A stretch of DNA of 64,000 nt from Actinomycetospora straminea (GCF_028737255.1 NZ_JAQZAN010000003.1:62001-126000); one strand, 5' to 3'; counted from the first letter of the stretch, positions 51,521-60,636 are shown. A program made the numbers and translations. Notes: a model not told the origin generated them from the sequence alone.

Positions 51521-51964
51521 ATGGAGCTCCTCCGGACCGTGCTCAACCTCCTCTGGCTGGTGCTCGCCGGGGTGTGGATGGCGCTCGGCTACCTCGTCGC
51601 CGGCATCATCTGCTGCATCCTCATCGTCACCATCCCCTGGGGGATCGCGTCGTTCCGGATCGCGCTGTTCGCGCTGTGGCCCTTCGGCAGCCGCATCGAG
51701 CGTCGCTACGACGCCGGGGTCGGCTCGACGCTGGGCAACATCGTCTGGTTCGTCGTCGCCGGGTGGTGGCTCGCGATCGGGCACGTGCTCACCGCGATCC
51801 CGCTGGCGGTGAGCATCGTCGGCATCCCGTTCGCGTGGGCGAACCTCAAGATGATCCCGGTGTCGCTCACCCCGCTGGGCCGCCGGATCGTCGACACCGA
51901 CGACCCCCGGGGCTTCGGCGTCGAGGGCCACCACGCCGCGCCCCCGGTGGGGACGCGGCGGTGA
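51521..51964 (+). CDS. YccF-type small membrane protein
   Basis: A 147-residue protein with two YccF repeats, each a membrane hairpin: LNLLWLVLAGVWMALGYLVAG with CILIVTIPWGIASFRIALFALWPFG, then LGNIVWFVVAGWWLAIGHVLTAI with VSIVGIPFAWANLKMIPVSLTPLG. The repeated IPxG/W-A-N/F-R pattern is the family mark. Function is unknown. ATG 51521 follows GGAGGG. It converges on the cysteine dioxygenase gene with a 4-base gap. Confidence 0.88.
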   Translation: MELLRTVLNLLWLVLAGVWMALGYLVAGIICCILIVTIPWGIASFRIALFALWPFGSRIERRYDAGVGSTLGNIVWFVVAGWWLAIGHVLTAIPLAVSIVGIPFAWANLKMIPVSLTPLGRRIVDTDDPRGFGVEGHHAAPPVGTRR

Positions 51965-51968
51965 GGCC

Positions 51969-52505
51969 TCACGCGATCGGCAGGTCGTAGCGCCGGCGGA
52001 TGCTCGAGCCGTGGCGGCGCACGTCCACGCCGTAGACGTGCAGCGAGATCGTCGTGGTCGGCGCCGTGTTGGTCACGCGGTGGATGTCGCCGGGCGGCAG
52101 CAGGCCGGTCACGCTGCCGGCCGCGGCGACGTCCTCGCCGTCGGGGACGAGGAGGTCGCCGACGCGCCGGTAGCGCTCCTCGTGCTCCTCGCCGGCGTGG
52201 ACGCCGACCACGCACCACGAGAGGTGGTCGTGGATCGGCGTCGTCTGCCCGGGCAGCCACACCAGCGCCACCAGCGAGAACGCGCCGTCGTCGGCGACGT
52301 GCAGGAGGTGCTGGCGGTACCGCGCCGGGTCGCCGACGCACTGCTCGGGCGTGAGCAGGCGCGGGTCACCGAGGTACGGGGCCAGGGCGGCGCCCACGGC
52401 GTCGACCCGGGGCGTGCCCGGGTCGGCGTCGCGGACGGCGGCGTCCAGGTCGGTGGTCAGGGCGGTCAGGGCGGGGATGGTCGAGGTGGTGATGGTCGTG
52501 GTCAC
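51969..52505 (-). CDS. cysteine dioxygenase family thiol oxidase
   Basis: A 178-residue cupin that probably oxidises cysteine or another small thiol to its sulfinate with O2. Iron ligands appear as HDHLSW (two His, after GQTTPI) and His in PGDIHRVTN. The cupin strands are FSLVALVWLPG and TTISLHVYGVDV. GTG 52505 is chosen because GGAG lies just upstream. It lies 17 bases after the GNAT gene on the same strand, so they are one operon. The start carries a run of Thr (TTTITTSTIPALTALTTD). Confidence 0.87.
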   Translation of the reverse strand: MTTTITTSTIPALTALTTDLDAAVRDADPGTPRVDAVGAALAPYLGDPRLLTPEQCVGDPARYRQHLLHVADDGAFSLVALVWLPGQTTPIHDHLSWCVVGVHAGEEHEERYRRVGDLLVPDGEDVAAAGSVTGLLPPGDIHRVTNTAPTTTISLHVYGVDVRRHGSSIRRRYDLPIA

Positions 52506-52522
52506 GGTGTGCTCCGGGCTGG

Positions 52523-53110
52523 TCAGGCGGCCGCGAGGCCGAGGACGCCGGCCCGGAGGTCGGCGGTGAGGGTGACCTCGTGGCCGTCGGTCTCGACCGA
52601 GACGATCGGCAGCACCGAGGCGAGCAGGACGCGCATCGCCGTGTTCTCGGCGACGACGTCGGCGACGAGGCGCGTGTAGCGCTCCTGGCGTCCGCGGGCG
52701 GCGACCGCCACGAGCAGCCGTCGCCCGATCCCGTGGCCCTGCCAGGCGTCGACGACCTCGATGGCGAGCTCCACCTCGCGCAGCCCGGTCCCGATGAGCC
52801 GCGCGATCCCGATGGGCGCGCCGTCGGGGCCGAACGCGGCGACGGCGATGTGGCGGCGGCCGTCGACGGCGGCGAGCGTGCGCCGCACCGCGCCGGTCAG
52901 CCGCGGCGTGGCGCCGTGGAAGCGCAGGTAGCGGCTGTGGTCGGAGAGGCCGGCGAAGACGGCGTCGAGGACGTCGGTCTCGCCGGGCCCCAGCTCGCGC
53001 AGCGTCACGCTGGGGGGTCGGTCGTGGGGGCGTGGCGCCGGTCTGTCCTCGACCGGGGTGGGCGCCGTGCCGGTGATCGTGCCGGTGACGGTCCTGCTGA
53101 CGAGGCGCAT
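52523..53110 (-). CDS. GNAT-family N-acetyltransferase
   Basis: A 195-residue protein. The GNAT fold begins SVTLRELGPGETDVLDAVFAGL and has ELAIEVVDAWQGHGIGRRLL, which is the acetyl-CoA loop (Q/R-x-x-G-x-G/A). N-terminal 40 residues are Thr/Pro-rich and outside the fold. This subtype (LRFHGATPRLT) is common next to stress genes in Actinobacteria; substrates are unknown. ATG 53110 follows GAGGAAGGA. It is the first gene of an operon with the thiol dioxygenase. Confidence 0.85.
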   Translation of the reverse strand: MRLVSRTVTGTITGTAPTPVEDRPAPRPHDRPPSVTLRELGPGETDVLDAVFAGLSDHSRYLRFHGATPRLTGAVRRTLAAVDGRRHIAVAAFGPDGAPIGIARLIGTGLREVELAIEVVDAWQGHGIGRRLLVAVAARGRQERYTRLVADVVAENTAMRVLLASVLPIVSVETDGHEVTLTADLRAGVLGLAAA

Positions 53111-53291
53111 GGCGTGTCCTTCCTCGCGGGGCCGGACCTCGCTGCCCGGCGACGTCACCGAGCGTGCTCCCCGGGACGGTCCCTCCTCGTCGGTGAGCGC
53201 TCCCCATGTCGCGCCGGCGGGGTACCTACGCCGGCGTCCCGGCCGGTCGCTGCGTGGGCGCCCGCCGGAGCTGGGCAGCGGGGGCGGCCGG

Positions 53292-53338
53292 GATGGGCAG
53301 GCGACGCCGATCCGGCCGCCGGGCGGTCTCCCTAGCGT
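53292..53338 (+). promoter_or_regulatory. GATGGGCAG motif and TAGCGT -10 before the flavin monooxygenase
   Basis: GATGGGCAG lies at 53292-53300 and CCTAGCGTCG at 53331-53340, with TAGCGT at 53333-53338. The starts are 41 bases apart. The same pair with the same distance is found at 62710/62751. ATG 53369 follows with ribosome binding site GGGGAGA. The 258-base gap between this gene and the divergent GNAT gene holds nothing else I can name. Confidence 0.5.
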
Positions 53339-53368
53339 CGGGACACACCGACGAGCAGGGGAGACGAC

Positions 53369-54637
53369 ATGGAAGCGATCGTGATCGGCGCAGGTCAGGC
53401 GGGTCTCGCGATGAGCCGGTGCCTCACCCGGCGCGGCGTCGGGCACGTGGTGCTCGAGCGGGGACGGGTCGGACAGCGGTGGCGTCGCGAGCGCTGGGAC
53501 TCCTTCACGCTGCTGAGCCCGAACTGGCAGACCCGCCTCCCCGAGCGGGAGTACACGGGCGCGGACCCCGACGGGTTCATGACGGGCCGGGAGGTCGCCG
53601 CCATGCTCGCCGACTACGCGGCGCACACGGGTGCGGACCTGCGCGAGGGCGTCACCGTGCGCGCGGTGGACCCCGATCCGGCGGGCTGGCGCGTCACCAC
53701 CGACCACGGGGAGCTGACGGCCCGCGCCGTCGTCGTCGCCACCGGGGACCTCGACCGTCCCGCGGTCCCCGCCCTCGCCGCGGGCGTCCCCGCCGGGATC
53801 ACCCAGCTCCACACCCGCGACTACCGGCGCCCCGACGCGTTGCCGCCGGGCGGGGTGCTCGTCGTCGGGTCGGGGCCGTCGGGGCAGCAGATCGCCGGCG
53901 AGCTCGCGCGCGCGGGCCGCACGGTCCACCTCGCGGTGGGGCGCCACAAGTGCCTGCCGCGCCGCTACCGCGGACACGACACCTACTGGTGGATGGACCG
54001 TATGGGCACCCTCGTCCGCACCCGCGCGTCGCTGCCCGACCCGTCGGCGACCCGCACCCCGAACGCCGTGCTCACCGGCGGCACGCGGGACCTCGACCTG
54101 CACCGGCTGGTCGCCGACGGGGTCGTGCCGCACGGCCGGCTGGTGGACGTGCGCGCGGGCGTGGCGCGCTTCGACGACGGGCTCCCGGCGATGGTCGCCG
54201 AGGCCGAGGACAACGCGGTGCGGTTCCGCGCGAAGGTCGACGGGTTCGTGGCGCGCACCGGGCTGGAGGTCCCGCCCGAGCCCGCGCGCCTGCCGCGCCC
54301 GGCGCCCTGGGCGCGGGACGCCGACGGCGAGCTGGACCTGGCCGGCATCGGCACCGTGGTCTGGGCGACGGGCTTCCGGCGCGACTTCTCCTGGGTGCAC
54401 GCCCCGGTGCTCGACGCCGCGGGCGAACCGGTGCACGAGCGCGGGGTCACGGCCGCCGAGGGCCTGTACTTCCTCGGTCTGAAGTGGCTGCACCGGCGCT
54501 CGTCGAGCTTCCTCGACGGCGTCGGGGCCGACGCCGCGTACCTGGCCGATCTGCTCGCCGACCATCGCGTGGCGCGCGGTCGTGCCCACACCGGGGCGAG
54601 GTGCCCGAGCCCGACCGCGCCCGTGACGGCGGCGTAG
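53369..54637 (+). CDS. flavin-containing monooxygenase-like oxidoreductase
   Basis: A 422-residue two-dinucleotide-binding protein. The FAD loop is VIGAGQAGLAMSRCL and the NADPH loop is VVGSGPSGQQIAGELA. Between them are RWDSFTLLSPNWQTRLPE and GDLDRPAVPALA, typical of the CzcO/YpjK-type FAD/NAD(P) oxidoreductases related to Baeyer-Villiger enzymes. The C-terminal WATGFRRDFSW is the usual ATG motif. It oxygenates an unknown organic or sulfur compound, or is an orphan flavoprotein. ATG 53369 follows GGGGAGA. Confidence 0.9.
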   Translation: MEAIVIGAGQAGLAMSRCLTRRGVGHVVLERGRVGQRWRRERWDSFTLLSPNWQTRLPEREYTGADPDGFMTGREVAAMLADYAAHTGADLREGVTVRAVDPDPAGWRVTTDHGELTARAVVVATGDLDRPAVPALAAGVPAGITQLHTRDYRRPDALPPGGVLVVGSGPSGQQIAGELARAGRTVHLAVGRHKCLPRRYRGHDTYWWMDRMGTLVRTRASLPDPSATRTPNAVLTGGTRDLDLHRLVADGVVPHGRLVDVRAGVARFDDGLPAMVAEAEDNAVRFRAKVDGFVARTGLEVPPEPARLPRPAPWARDADGELDLAGIGTVVWATGFRRDFSWVHAPVLDAAGEPVHERGVTAAEGLYFLGLKWLHRRSSSFLDGVGADAAYLADLLADHRVARGRAHTGARCPSPTAPVTAA

Positions 54638-54661
54638 CGGCCGCCGCTCGGCCGCGTGACC

Positions 54662-57205
54662 TCACGGGTCCCCGACCCGGCGGGCGGCCTCCTCGCGCGA
54701 GGCGACGCCGAGCTTCGCGAGCACGGCCGAGACGTGGTGGTCGACGGTGCGCACGGACAGCACGAGGCGGGCGGCGATCTGCGCGTTCGTCAGCCCGTCG
54801 GCCACCAGCGCGAGGATGTCGGCCTGGCGCGGGGTCAGGCCCTCGGGGTGGGCGCGGGTCCCGGCCTGCGGCCCGCGCGGGATGCGCCGCACGCCGAGGG
54901 CCTGGAGCCGCCGGCGGGCGAGGTGGGCGGCGGGCGCGGCGCCGAGGTCGTCGAGCCGTCGCAGCCCCGCGGTGACCGACGCCTCGTCGCCGGCGTCGAC
55001 CAGCTCGATGGCCCCCTCGTACGACCCCGCGGGCCACGCGGCGGCGGCCGCCGCCGGCTCGCCGGCGAGGGCGAGCGCGTGGCGGGGCCACAGGTCGTCG
55101 ACGGGCTCGTCATGGGCGACGGGCAGCCCGCAGCGCAGGCCCTGGCGCAGCAGGTCACCCCGGGCGCCGGCGAGGCCCGGACGCCGCGAGCGCTCCAGCA
55201 GCGCGCGGATCCGCGCGTGCTCCCGGTCCCCGTCACCGTCGAGCCAGGCCTTCTCGGCGAGGCCGGCAGCCGTGGTCAGGAGCACGGGCAGGCTGTCCGA
55301 GCGGGTCGCGAGCGCCCAGGCGCGGCCGAGCACCGCGTCGGCGTCCGGGTCGCCGCGGCGCGCGAGCAGCCGCCCGAGCGGCGGCAGCGTCTCGCGGGCG
55401 AGGATGCCGGCCTCGGGGACGGTGTCGACGAGGCGGCGCAGGCCCTCCTCGGCGGCGTCCCACCGCCCGTCGTCGACCATGAGCTGCAGCCCGAACGCCT
55501 CGAGCGAGTAGCCGTGGGACAGGAAGTCGCCCGAGCGCGTGCTCGCCAGCCCCTCGGCGACGACCGCGGCGACCTCGCCGTCACGCCCGAGCCGTCGCAG
55601 CGCCTTGACCAGGCTCGTCCACCCGCGGGCGGCGTGCTCGCGCCGGCCCTCCGCGCGGGCGGTGTCCAGGCCCTCGCGGACGAGATCGGGGCCGTCGGCG
55701 TGGCCGAGGAACGCGCGTCCGAGGCCGCGGTACACGGTGCCGAGGGCGCTCGGGGGCACCGCGGCGAGCTCCTCGAGCCCGGCCTCCTCCTGGTCGGCGA
55801 GCACACGCAGTACGCCGCGGTGGGTGTGGGCGAGGGTCGGCTCGGCGTCGAGGGCGACGGCGCGGTCGAGGGTCGCGAGGGCGTCGGCGACGTCCCCGCG
55901 GATGTAGAGGTGGCGCGACAGCCCGACCAGCGCGCGGGCGGTCGCCACGGGGTCGTCGCCGGCGGTCCGCAGCGCGACCGCGTGGCCGGCGGTCGCGACG
56001 GCCTCCTCGACGCGGTGGGCGTTGTAGAGCTCCCAGGCGTGCTCCTCGGCGAGGGCGGCCTGCTCGGCGGGCGGCAGGGACTCCGCGTACGGCGCGAGCT
56101 GGGCGTACCAGGCGAGCGACTGCTGGTGGGCGCCCGCGGCGGCGGCGGCGCGGGCGGCCGCCGGCGCGTGGGCGAGCACCGCGTCGGCGTCCCCGCAGCG
56201 GGCCGCGTGGTGCAGGATGCGCGCCCGGTCCGGGGGGTCGTGCGCCAGCAGCGCGGCGAGGACGGCGCGCTCCAGCCCGAGACGGCGGATCGGGGGCAGC
56301 GCCTGCTCCACCGCCTGGCGGGCCAGCTCGTGGCGGAACGCGACCGCGCTGCCGGACAGCCCCACGATGCCGCGGCGCTCGGGCACCTCGACGTCGTCGC
56401 GCCAGGTGGGGCGCAGGACGTCGAGCAGCGTGCCGTCGGCGTGGCCGGGGACGACGGCGAGCAGGTCGAGCAGCTCCTGGGCGGCGCGCGGGAGGTCCGC
56501 GACCCGGGCGAGGACGGCGTCGCGCACCGACACCGGCAGGCCCTCGCTCTGCGCGGCCACCAGCTCGGTGACGAGGAACGGGTTGCCGAGCGTGGCCGCG
56601 TGGACGCGCAGGCCGTCGGGTCCGGCGAGCTCGGTGACCGCCCCGACCGACAGCGGGCGCAGCGCCGGACGCCGCGTCGAGGCGGCCGGCAGCACGCCGA
56701 GCAGGCGCTGCAGCTGCGAGCCCGGGTCGACCTGGTCGTCGCGGTAGCTGAGCACGAGCACCGCGGGCAGCCGGCCGACGCGACGGGCGGCGACCGCGAG
56801 GACGTCGAGCGTGGCCTCGTCGGCCCAGTGCACGTCCTCGACGACGAGGACGGTCGTGGGGGTGCTCAGCACGTCGAGCACCGCGTCGTGCACCGCGTCG
56901 GTGCGATCCACGGCGAGCGCCGTGCGCAGCGCCGGAGCGCTCGCGGCGGCGTCGTGGAAGGGCCCGAGGGTGCGGGAGGTGACGAGGTCGTCGCAGGCCC
57001 CCTCGAGGAGGTGGACATCGGCCAGCCCGCCGGTCCAGGCGCGCAGGACGGTCGTCTTGCCGAGCCCGGCCTCGCCGGCGAGCAGCACGGTGCGGCCCTC
57101 GCCGTCCCGCGCGTCGGCGAGGGCCTGGTCGAGCTCCGCGAGGACCTCCCCGCGCTCGAGCACCCGCGCCCCCACAGGACCACGGTAGGCGCCGGTGGCG
57201 GTCAC
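54662..57205 (-). CDS. LAL-type LuxR regulator with AAA domain
   Basis: An 847-residue regulator of the MalT/LAL type. The N-terminal ATPase has GEAGLGKTT (Walker A) and VLVVEDVHWADEATLD (Walker B). A long TPR-like helical middle follows. The last 65 residues are a LuxR helix-turn-helix: LTPRQADILALVADGLTNAQ and LSVRTVDHHVSAVLAKLGV. The start GTG 57205 overlaps the stop of the GNAT gene (GTGA), so they are cotranslated. Such proteins are large activators of secondary metabolism or stress genes; the inducer is unknown. Confidence 0.92.
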   Translation of the reverse strand: MTATGAYRGPVGARVLERGEVLAELDQALADARDGEGRTVLLAGEAGLGKTTVLRAWTGGLADVHLLEGACDDLVTSRTLGPFHDAAASAPALRTALAVDRTDAVHDAVLDVLSTPTTVLVVEDVHWADEATLDVLAVAARRVGRLPAVLVLSYRDDQVDPGSQLQRLLGVLPAASTRRPALRPLSVGAVTELAGPDGLRVHAATLGNPFLVTELVAAQSEGLPVSVRDAVLARVADLPRAAQELLDLLAVVPGHADGTLLDVLRPTWRDDVEVPERRGIVGLSGSAVAFRHELARQAVEQALPPIRRLGLERAVLAALLAHDPPDRARILHHAARCGDADAVLAHAPAAARAAAAAGAHQQSLAWYAQLAPYAESLPPAEQAALAEEHAWELYNAHRVEEAVATAGHAVALRTAGDDPVATARALVGLSRHLYIRGDVADALATLDRAVALDAEPTLAHTHRGVLRVLADQEEAGLEELAAVPPSALGTVYRGLGRAFLGHADGPDLVREGLDTARAEGRREHAARGWTSLVKALRRLGRDGEVAAVVAEGLASTRSGDFLSHGYSLEAFGLQLMVDDGRWDAAEEGLRRLVDTVPEAGILARETLPPLGRLLARRGDPDADAVLGRAWALATRSDSLPVLLTTAAGLAEKAWLDGDGDREHARIRALLERSRRPGLAGARGDLLRQGLRCGLPVAHDEPVDDLWPRHALALAGEPAAAAAAWPAGSYEGAIELVDAGDEASVTAGLRRLDDLGAAPAAHLARRRLQALGVRRIPRGPQAGTRAHPEGLTPRQADILALVADGLTNAQIAARLVLSVRTVDHHVSAVLAKLGVASREEAARRVGDP

Positions 57206-57666
57206 GGCGGCAGCTCTCGGTGCATCCGGATCGCCGGACCGAAGCGCGTCGGCGCCGTGCCGACCGTCCGGAACCCGCAGCGCGCGTAGAACGCCTCGGC
57301 GTGCGGGTCGGCGGTGACGACCAGCCGCGCGGCACCCCCATCGCGGGCCCGGCGCGCGGCGTCCTCGACGAGCCGGGCGCCGATGCCGCGGCGCATCAGC
57401 GCGGGGCGGACGAAGAGCGCGTCGAGCTCGGCGTCGCCGTCGGGCAGCGTCAGCACGGTGGCGAAGCCGGTGACGAGGTCGTCGACCTCGTGCACGCGGA
57501 CCCGCCCCGCGCGCACGTCCCGCCGCGGCACCTCGACGGCCTCGGGGTGGGCGAGCAGGTCGTCGCGGTGTTCGGGCCAGATCATCGACGCCTCGCGCAG
57601 GATGTCCTCGAGCGCGGGCACCTCGTCGACGCGGGCCTCCCGCAGGTGACCTCCTCCGGCGGCCAT
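57202..57666 (-). CDS. GNAT-family N-acetyltransferase
   Basis: A 154-residue acetyltransferase. The core is ELDALFVRPALMRRGIGARLVEDAARRAR with the acetyl-CoA loop RRGIGARL, followed by LVVTADPHAEAFYARCGFRTVG. ATG 57666 follows AGGGGGCGGGACATG-type purine sequence. It is the first of two overlapping genes with the LuxR regulator; a role in sensing is possible but not shown. Confidence 0.87.
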   Translation of the reverse strand: MAAGGGHLREARVDEVPALEDILREASMIWPEHRDDLLAHPEAVEVPRRDVRAGRVRVHEVDDLVTGFATVLTLPDGDAELDALFVRPALMRRGIGARLVEDAARRARDGGAARLVVTADPHAEAFYARCGFRTVGTAPTRFGPAIRMHRELPP

Positions 57667-57688
57667 GTCCCGCCCCCTCCCGTCGTCC

Positions 57689-58084
57689 TCAGACGATCGT
57701 GCGCGCGCTGTCGAGCAGGTTGAGCGCCAGCGACAGCCGCCGCCCCAGCCGGCGCAGGTCGTCGAGGCGCGGCGTGCCGGGGGCTCCGGGCTCCGGGCCG
57801 GTGTGCTCGAGCCGCCACCGGATCGCGAGGACCGCGGCGAGACGGGCGCGCTCGGCGGCCGACGGTGGGACCAGGGACAGGGCGTCGACGACCTCGGGCG
57901 CGCCGGCGGCGAGGTCCCGGCCGACGGCGCGCCAGTGCAGGCCGCGGGCGACGTCGAGGGCGTCGGCCTGGCTCAGGCGGCGCCACAGGAACGCGGCGGT
58001 CGCGTACCGGTCGACGCGCTCGGTCTCGGCGGCGTCGAGGACGCCGAGACGGACGTCCAGTTCGGGGTCGATGACGGTGGGCAC
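57689..58084 (-). CDS. hypothetical protein, 131 aa
   Basis: A 131-residue helical protein I do not recognise. It begins MPTVIDPELDVRLGVLDAAETERVDRYATAAFLWRR, then SQADALDVARGLHWRAVGRD and RLAAVLAIRWRLEH. No membrane segment or cysteine is present. The GTG start 58084 follows GAGGAGGAC, a strong ribosome binding site. It is 10 bases after the FAD oxidoreductase on the same strand. Co-transcription suggests a joint role, perhaps as an accessory or a small regulator. Confidence 0.65.
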   Translation of the reverse strand: MPTVIDPELDVRLGVLDAAETERVDRYATAAFLWRRLSQADALDVARGLHWRAVGRDLAAGAPEVVDALSLVPPSAAERARLAAVLAIRWRLEHTGPEPGAPGTPRLDDLRRLGRRLSLALNLLDSARTIV

Positions 58085-58094
58085 GGCGTCCTCC

Positions 58095-59273
58095 TCAGGC
58101 GGCGGTCTCGGTGGTGGGGGCGGTGTCGAAGCCGCGGATCTCGTCGACCTCGGGGCGCATGGCCCGGCTGAGTGCCGGCAGGAGCTCGCGCAGCTCGGCG
58201 AGGTCCCAGCGGTACGAGGCGATCCGCTCGGTGAGGGCGGCGACGTCGGCGGAGAGCCGGTCGCGGGTGTCCTGGTAGTCGCGCAGGGCGTCGGCGCGGG
58301 TGGGTCCCGACGATCCGAGCAGCGCGCGGGCGAGGAGCTCGGCGTCGCGCAGGGCATCGGTGATCCCGTGCGCGGTCAGCGGGTCCTTGAAATAGCCCGC
58401 GTCCCCGACCAGCGCCCACCCCGGCCCCCCGGCGCGGCGGACGAACCCGGGGACGCCGGGGAAGCCACGGACCCGCCGCGGGCCCGCATCGGGACCCCCG
58501 AGCCGGTCGCCCAGGTCGGGGGCGGCCTCGGCGAGCAGCGCCCGGTGGGCGCCCTCCAGGTCGCCGCGCAGGGCGTCGAACCGCGCGGTGGGGACGCCGA
58601 CCCAGACGCAGGCCTCGTCGCCGGTGGTCGGGATGACGCCGGCGGTGAGCCCGGGCCGGTAGCACCAGCGGTAGCGGTCACGGGGCAGCCCGGGCAGGTA
58701 GGCGTAGAGGACGGCGCTCGACGCGGTCCCGGCGTGCTCGACCGGGGCGCCGACCGCGTCGGCGACCGTGGAGCGCCGCCCGTCGGCGCCGACGACGACT
58801 GCGGCGTGCGCGCGGACCGGGGTACGCGTCCCGCGCTCGACGTACTCGACGCCCGTCACGGTGCCGCGCTCGTCGCGCAGGACCTCGGTGACGCGGGCAC
58901 CGAACACGACCTGCGCGCCGGCGTCCTGCGCGGCGTCCGCGAGGAGCGGGTCGAGGACCGTGCGGCGAGGCGCGCGCAGCGGCGTCGTCCCGGGGCGCGG
59001 GGCGACGGTCTCGACGTCGTCGCCGTAGCAGAACTCGGTGGCCGTGATCGCCGGGGCGCCCGCCGCGACGACGGCGGGCAGCAGCCCCCAGCGCTCGAGC
59101 TGGACCACCGCGCCGCGCATCAGCGCGTGGGTGGAGAGGGTGTCGGTGCCGGGTCGGGCGGAGTCGAGGACGAGGACGTCCTGGCCGCCGCGGGCCAGCA
59201 GCATCGCGGTGGCGGCGCCGGCGGGCCGGGCGCCGACGACGATCGCGTCGTACCGGCGGATCGGGGTGCTCAT
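58095..59273 (-). CDS. FAD-dependent oxidoreductase (geranylgeranyl-reductase/PHBH type)
   Basis: A 392-residue flavoprotein. The FAD loop is IVVGARPAGAATAMLLA (VGAxPAG, one of the accepted variants). LVLDSARPGTDTLSTHALMRG and VVVGADGRRSTVADAVG (DG motif) follow, then ALVGDAGYFKDPLTAHGITDALRDA, the GD motif. It resembles ring hydroxylases, halogenases and geranylgeranyl reductases. The substrate is unknown. ATG 59273 follows GAGAGGCC. Its neighbours are an OsmC protein upstream and a small protein downstream on the same strand. A hairpin lies in the 63-base gap to the OsmC gene. Confidence 0.88.
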   Translation of the reverse strand: MSTPIRRYDAIVVGARPAGAATAMLLARGGQDVLVLDSARPGTDTLSTHALMRGAVVQLERWGLLPAVVAAGAPAITATEFCYGDDVETVAPRPGTTPLRAPRRTVLDPLLADAAQDAGAQVVFGARVTEVLRDERGTVTGVEYVERGTRTPVRAHAAVVVGADGRRSTVADAVGAPVEHAGTASSAVLYAYLPGLPRDRYRWCYRPGLTAGVIPTTGDEACVWVGVPTARFDALRGDLEGAHRALLAEAAPDLGDRLGGPDAGPRRVRGFPGVPGFVRRAGGPGWALVGDAGYFKDPLTAHGITDALRDAELLARALLGSSGPTRADALRDYQDTRDRLSADVAALTERIASYRWDLAELRELLPALSRAMRPEVDEIRGFDTAPTTETAA

Positions 59274-59300
59274 GGCGAGGGCCTCTCGGTGGGGCCGCCG

Positions 59301-59327
59301 GGGGCCGGGCGGGTCGCGCCCGGCCCC
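59301..59327 (-). terminator. 11-bp hairpin between the OsmC and FAD-oxidoreductase genes
   Basis: GGGGCCGGGCG (59301-59311) pairs perfectly with CGCCCGGCCCC (59317-59327) around GGTCG, 9 bases after the OsmC stop on the minus strand. It may end or attenuate the OsmC message, so the downstream genes may be read at a lower level. Confidence 0.55.
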
Positions 59328-59336
59328 GGGCGGGTC

Positions 59337-59909
59337 TCAGTCGGTGATGACCTCGACCGACACCGGCACGCCGCGCGTGATGCTGTCGAACACCACGGAG
59401 CGGTCAGTGCCGCGCTGGACGACCTCGCGGAGCTTCTCCGGGGTCGCCTCGCCGGCGATGTGGACGGTGATGCGGATCTGCTCGAAGCCGTTGCGGATGC
59501 TGTCGTCGAGGCCCATGGCGCCCTGCACGTCCAGGTCGCCCTCGAGCGTCGAGGAGACCGCGGTGAGCTTCACCTTGCGGGCGGACGCCGCGTAGACGAG
59601 CGAGGTCGTCACGCAGGCGGCGAGGGCGTGCAGCAGGAACTCGGCCGGGTTGGGGCCGTCGTCCTCACCGATGAGGATCGCGGGCTCGCCGGCGTCCAGC
59701 GTGAACGCCGCCGCGCGGGAGGTGTCCTCGCCACCCGCCGCGTAGAAGTCCTTGATCGTGCTGCGGTTGTGCGAGCCGCCCATCCACTCGTTGCGGGCCC
59801 GGAACCGGAACCGCGCGAGCTCGGGCTGGGCCTTCAGCACGTCGAGGGTGGCGAAGAGGTTGGTGGTGTCCACGCCGTTGCGGACGGTGTGGGTGATCGT
59901 CTCGGTCAT
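59337..59909 (-). CDS. OsmC-family protein
   Basis: A 190-residue OsmC/Ohr-fold protein. The fold is seen in TNLFATLDVLKAQPELARFRFRARNEWMGG, PAEFLLHALAACVTTSLVYAASARKV and ISRNGF-like DDSIRNGFEQIRITVHI. The peroxidatic Cys of OsmC/Ohr is present at AACVTT, but I see no second Cys, so classic two-Cys peroxidase action is uncertain. ATG 59909 is chosen; the frame upstream to 60026 looks non-coding. Other OsmC relatives act in thiol or osmotic stress. It is divergent from a SnoaL-type gene. Confidence 0.87.
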   Translation of the reverse strand: MTETITHTVRNGVDTTNLFATLDVLKAQPELARFRFRARNEWMGGSHNRSTIKDFYAAGGEDTSRAAAFTLDAGEPAILIGEDDGPNPAEFLLHALAACVTTSLVYAASARKVKLTAVSSTLEGDLDVQGAMGLDDSIRNGFEQIRITVHIAGEATPEKLREVVQRGTDRSVVFDSITRGVPVSVEVITD

Positions 59910-60174
59910 GGTGCGCTTCCGGTGGTCGGTGGGGCTGTTCGGCCTCACCACCGTCGGGCGCGGACCCCGCCCCGGACATCGGCAGCACCTGCCCAAGCCG
60001 GCGCGGTGGGTGCCCACGTCGCGCACGCCGTCACCGACACCGGCCGGCGCCGCCGGGAGATGGGTACCGGGAGTGCCGATGTGGGTGGTGCCGGCGCTTC
60101 ACGGGGGCGCCGGAGCGTCCTTCACTCGACCTGTCGGCCTCGTCGAGGCCCGCACATCGCACCCGGGAGGACCC

Positions 60175-60627
60175 ATGACCACCACCGACCTCGTCACGCG
60201 CCTGCTCGACCTCTGGTCGACCCCGCTGCCCGCCGACGACGAGACGGCGCTCCCCGGCTTCGCCGCGCTCTACACCGACCCGGTGACGATCAACGGCGCG
60301 GCGATGTCGCTCGCCGACCTGCTGGCCCGCGCCCGCGCGACCCAGACCGCCTACGGCGGGATCGAGCGCGAGGTCCTCGAGCGGGTCGAGGCCCCGGGCA
60401 AGCTCGTCGTGGCGTTCCGACTCACGGGCACCCACACCGGCCCGGTCGCGACCCCGCTGGGCGTCGTGCCCGCGACCGGCCGCCCCGTCGACCTGCGCGT
60501 GATCGACGTCCTCACGATCACCGACGGCAGGATCAGCGACGTCGTCATGGTGGCCGACGAGCTCGCGAACCTGCACCGGCTCGGCGTCCTCGCGCTGACC
60601 ACCGACGGGACGGACGGCGCGGGGTAG
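60175..60627 (+). CDS. SnoaL-like NTF2-fold protein
   Basis: A 150-residue protein of the SnoaL/NTF2 type: LVTRLLDLWSTPL, ALYTDPVTINGAAMSLADLLARA, then VVAFRLTGTHTGP and the sheet ending VIDVLTITDGRISDVVMVAD. No active residue can be assigned. ATG 60175 follows GGGAGG. It stops 9 bases before the oppositely oriented HNH gene ends. The region upstream (59910-60174) holds divergent promoters; GATGGG words occur at 60059 and 60080. Confidence 0.82.
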   Translation: MTTTDLVTRLLDLWSTPLPADDETALPGFAALYTDPVTINGAAMSLADLLARARATQTAYGGIEREVLERVEAPGKLVVAFRLTGTHTGPVATPLGVVPATGRPVDLRVIDVLTITDGRISDVVMVADELANLHRLGVLALTTDGTDGAG

Positions 60628-60636
60628 GCGTCGCGG

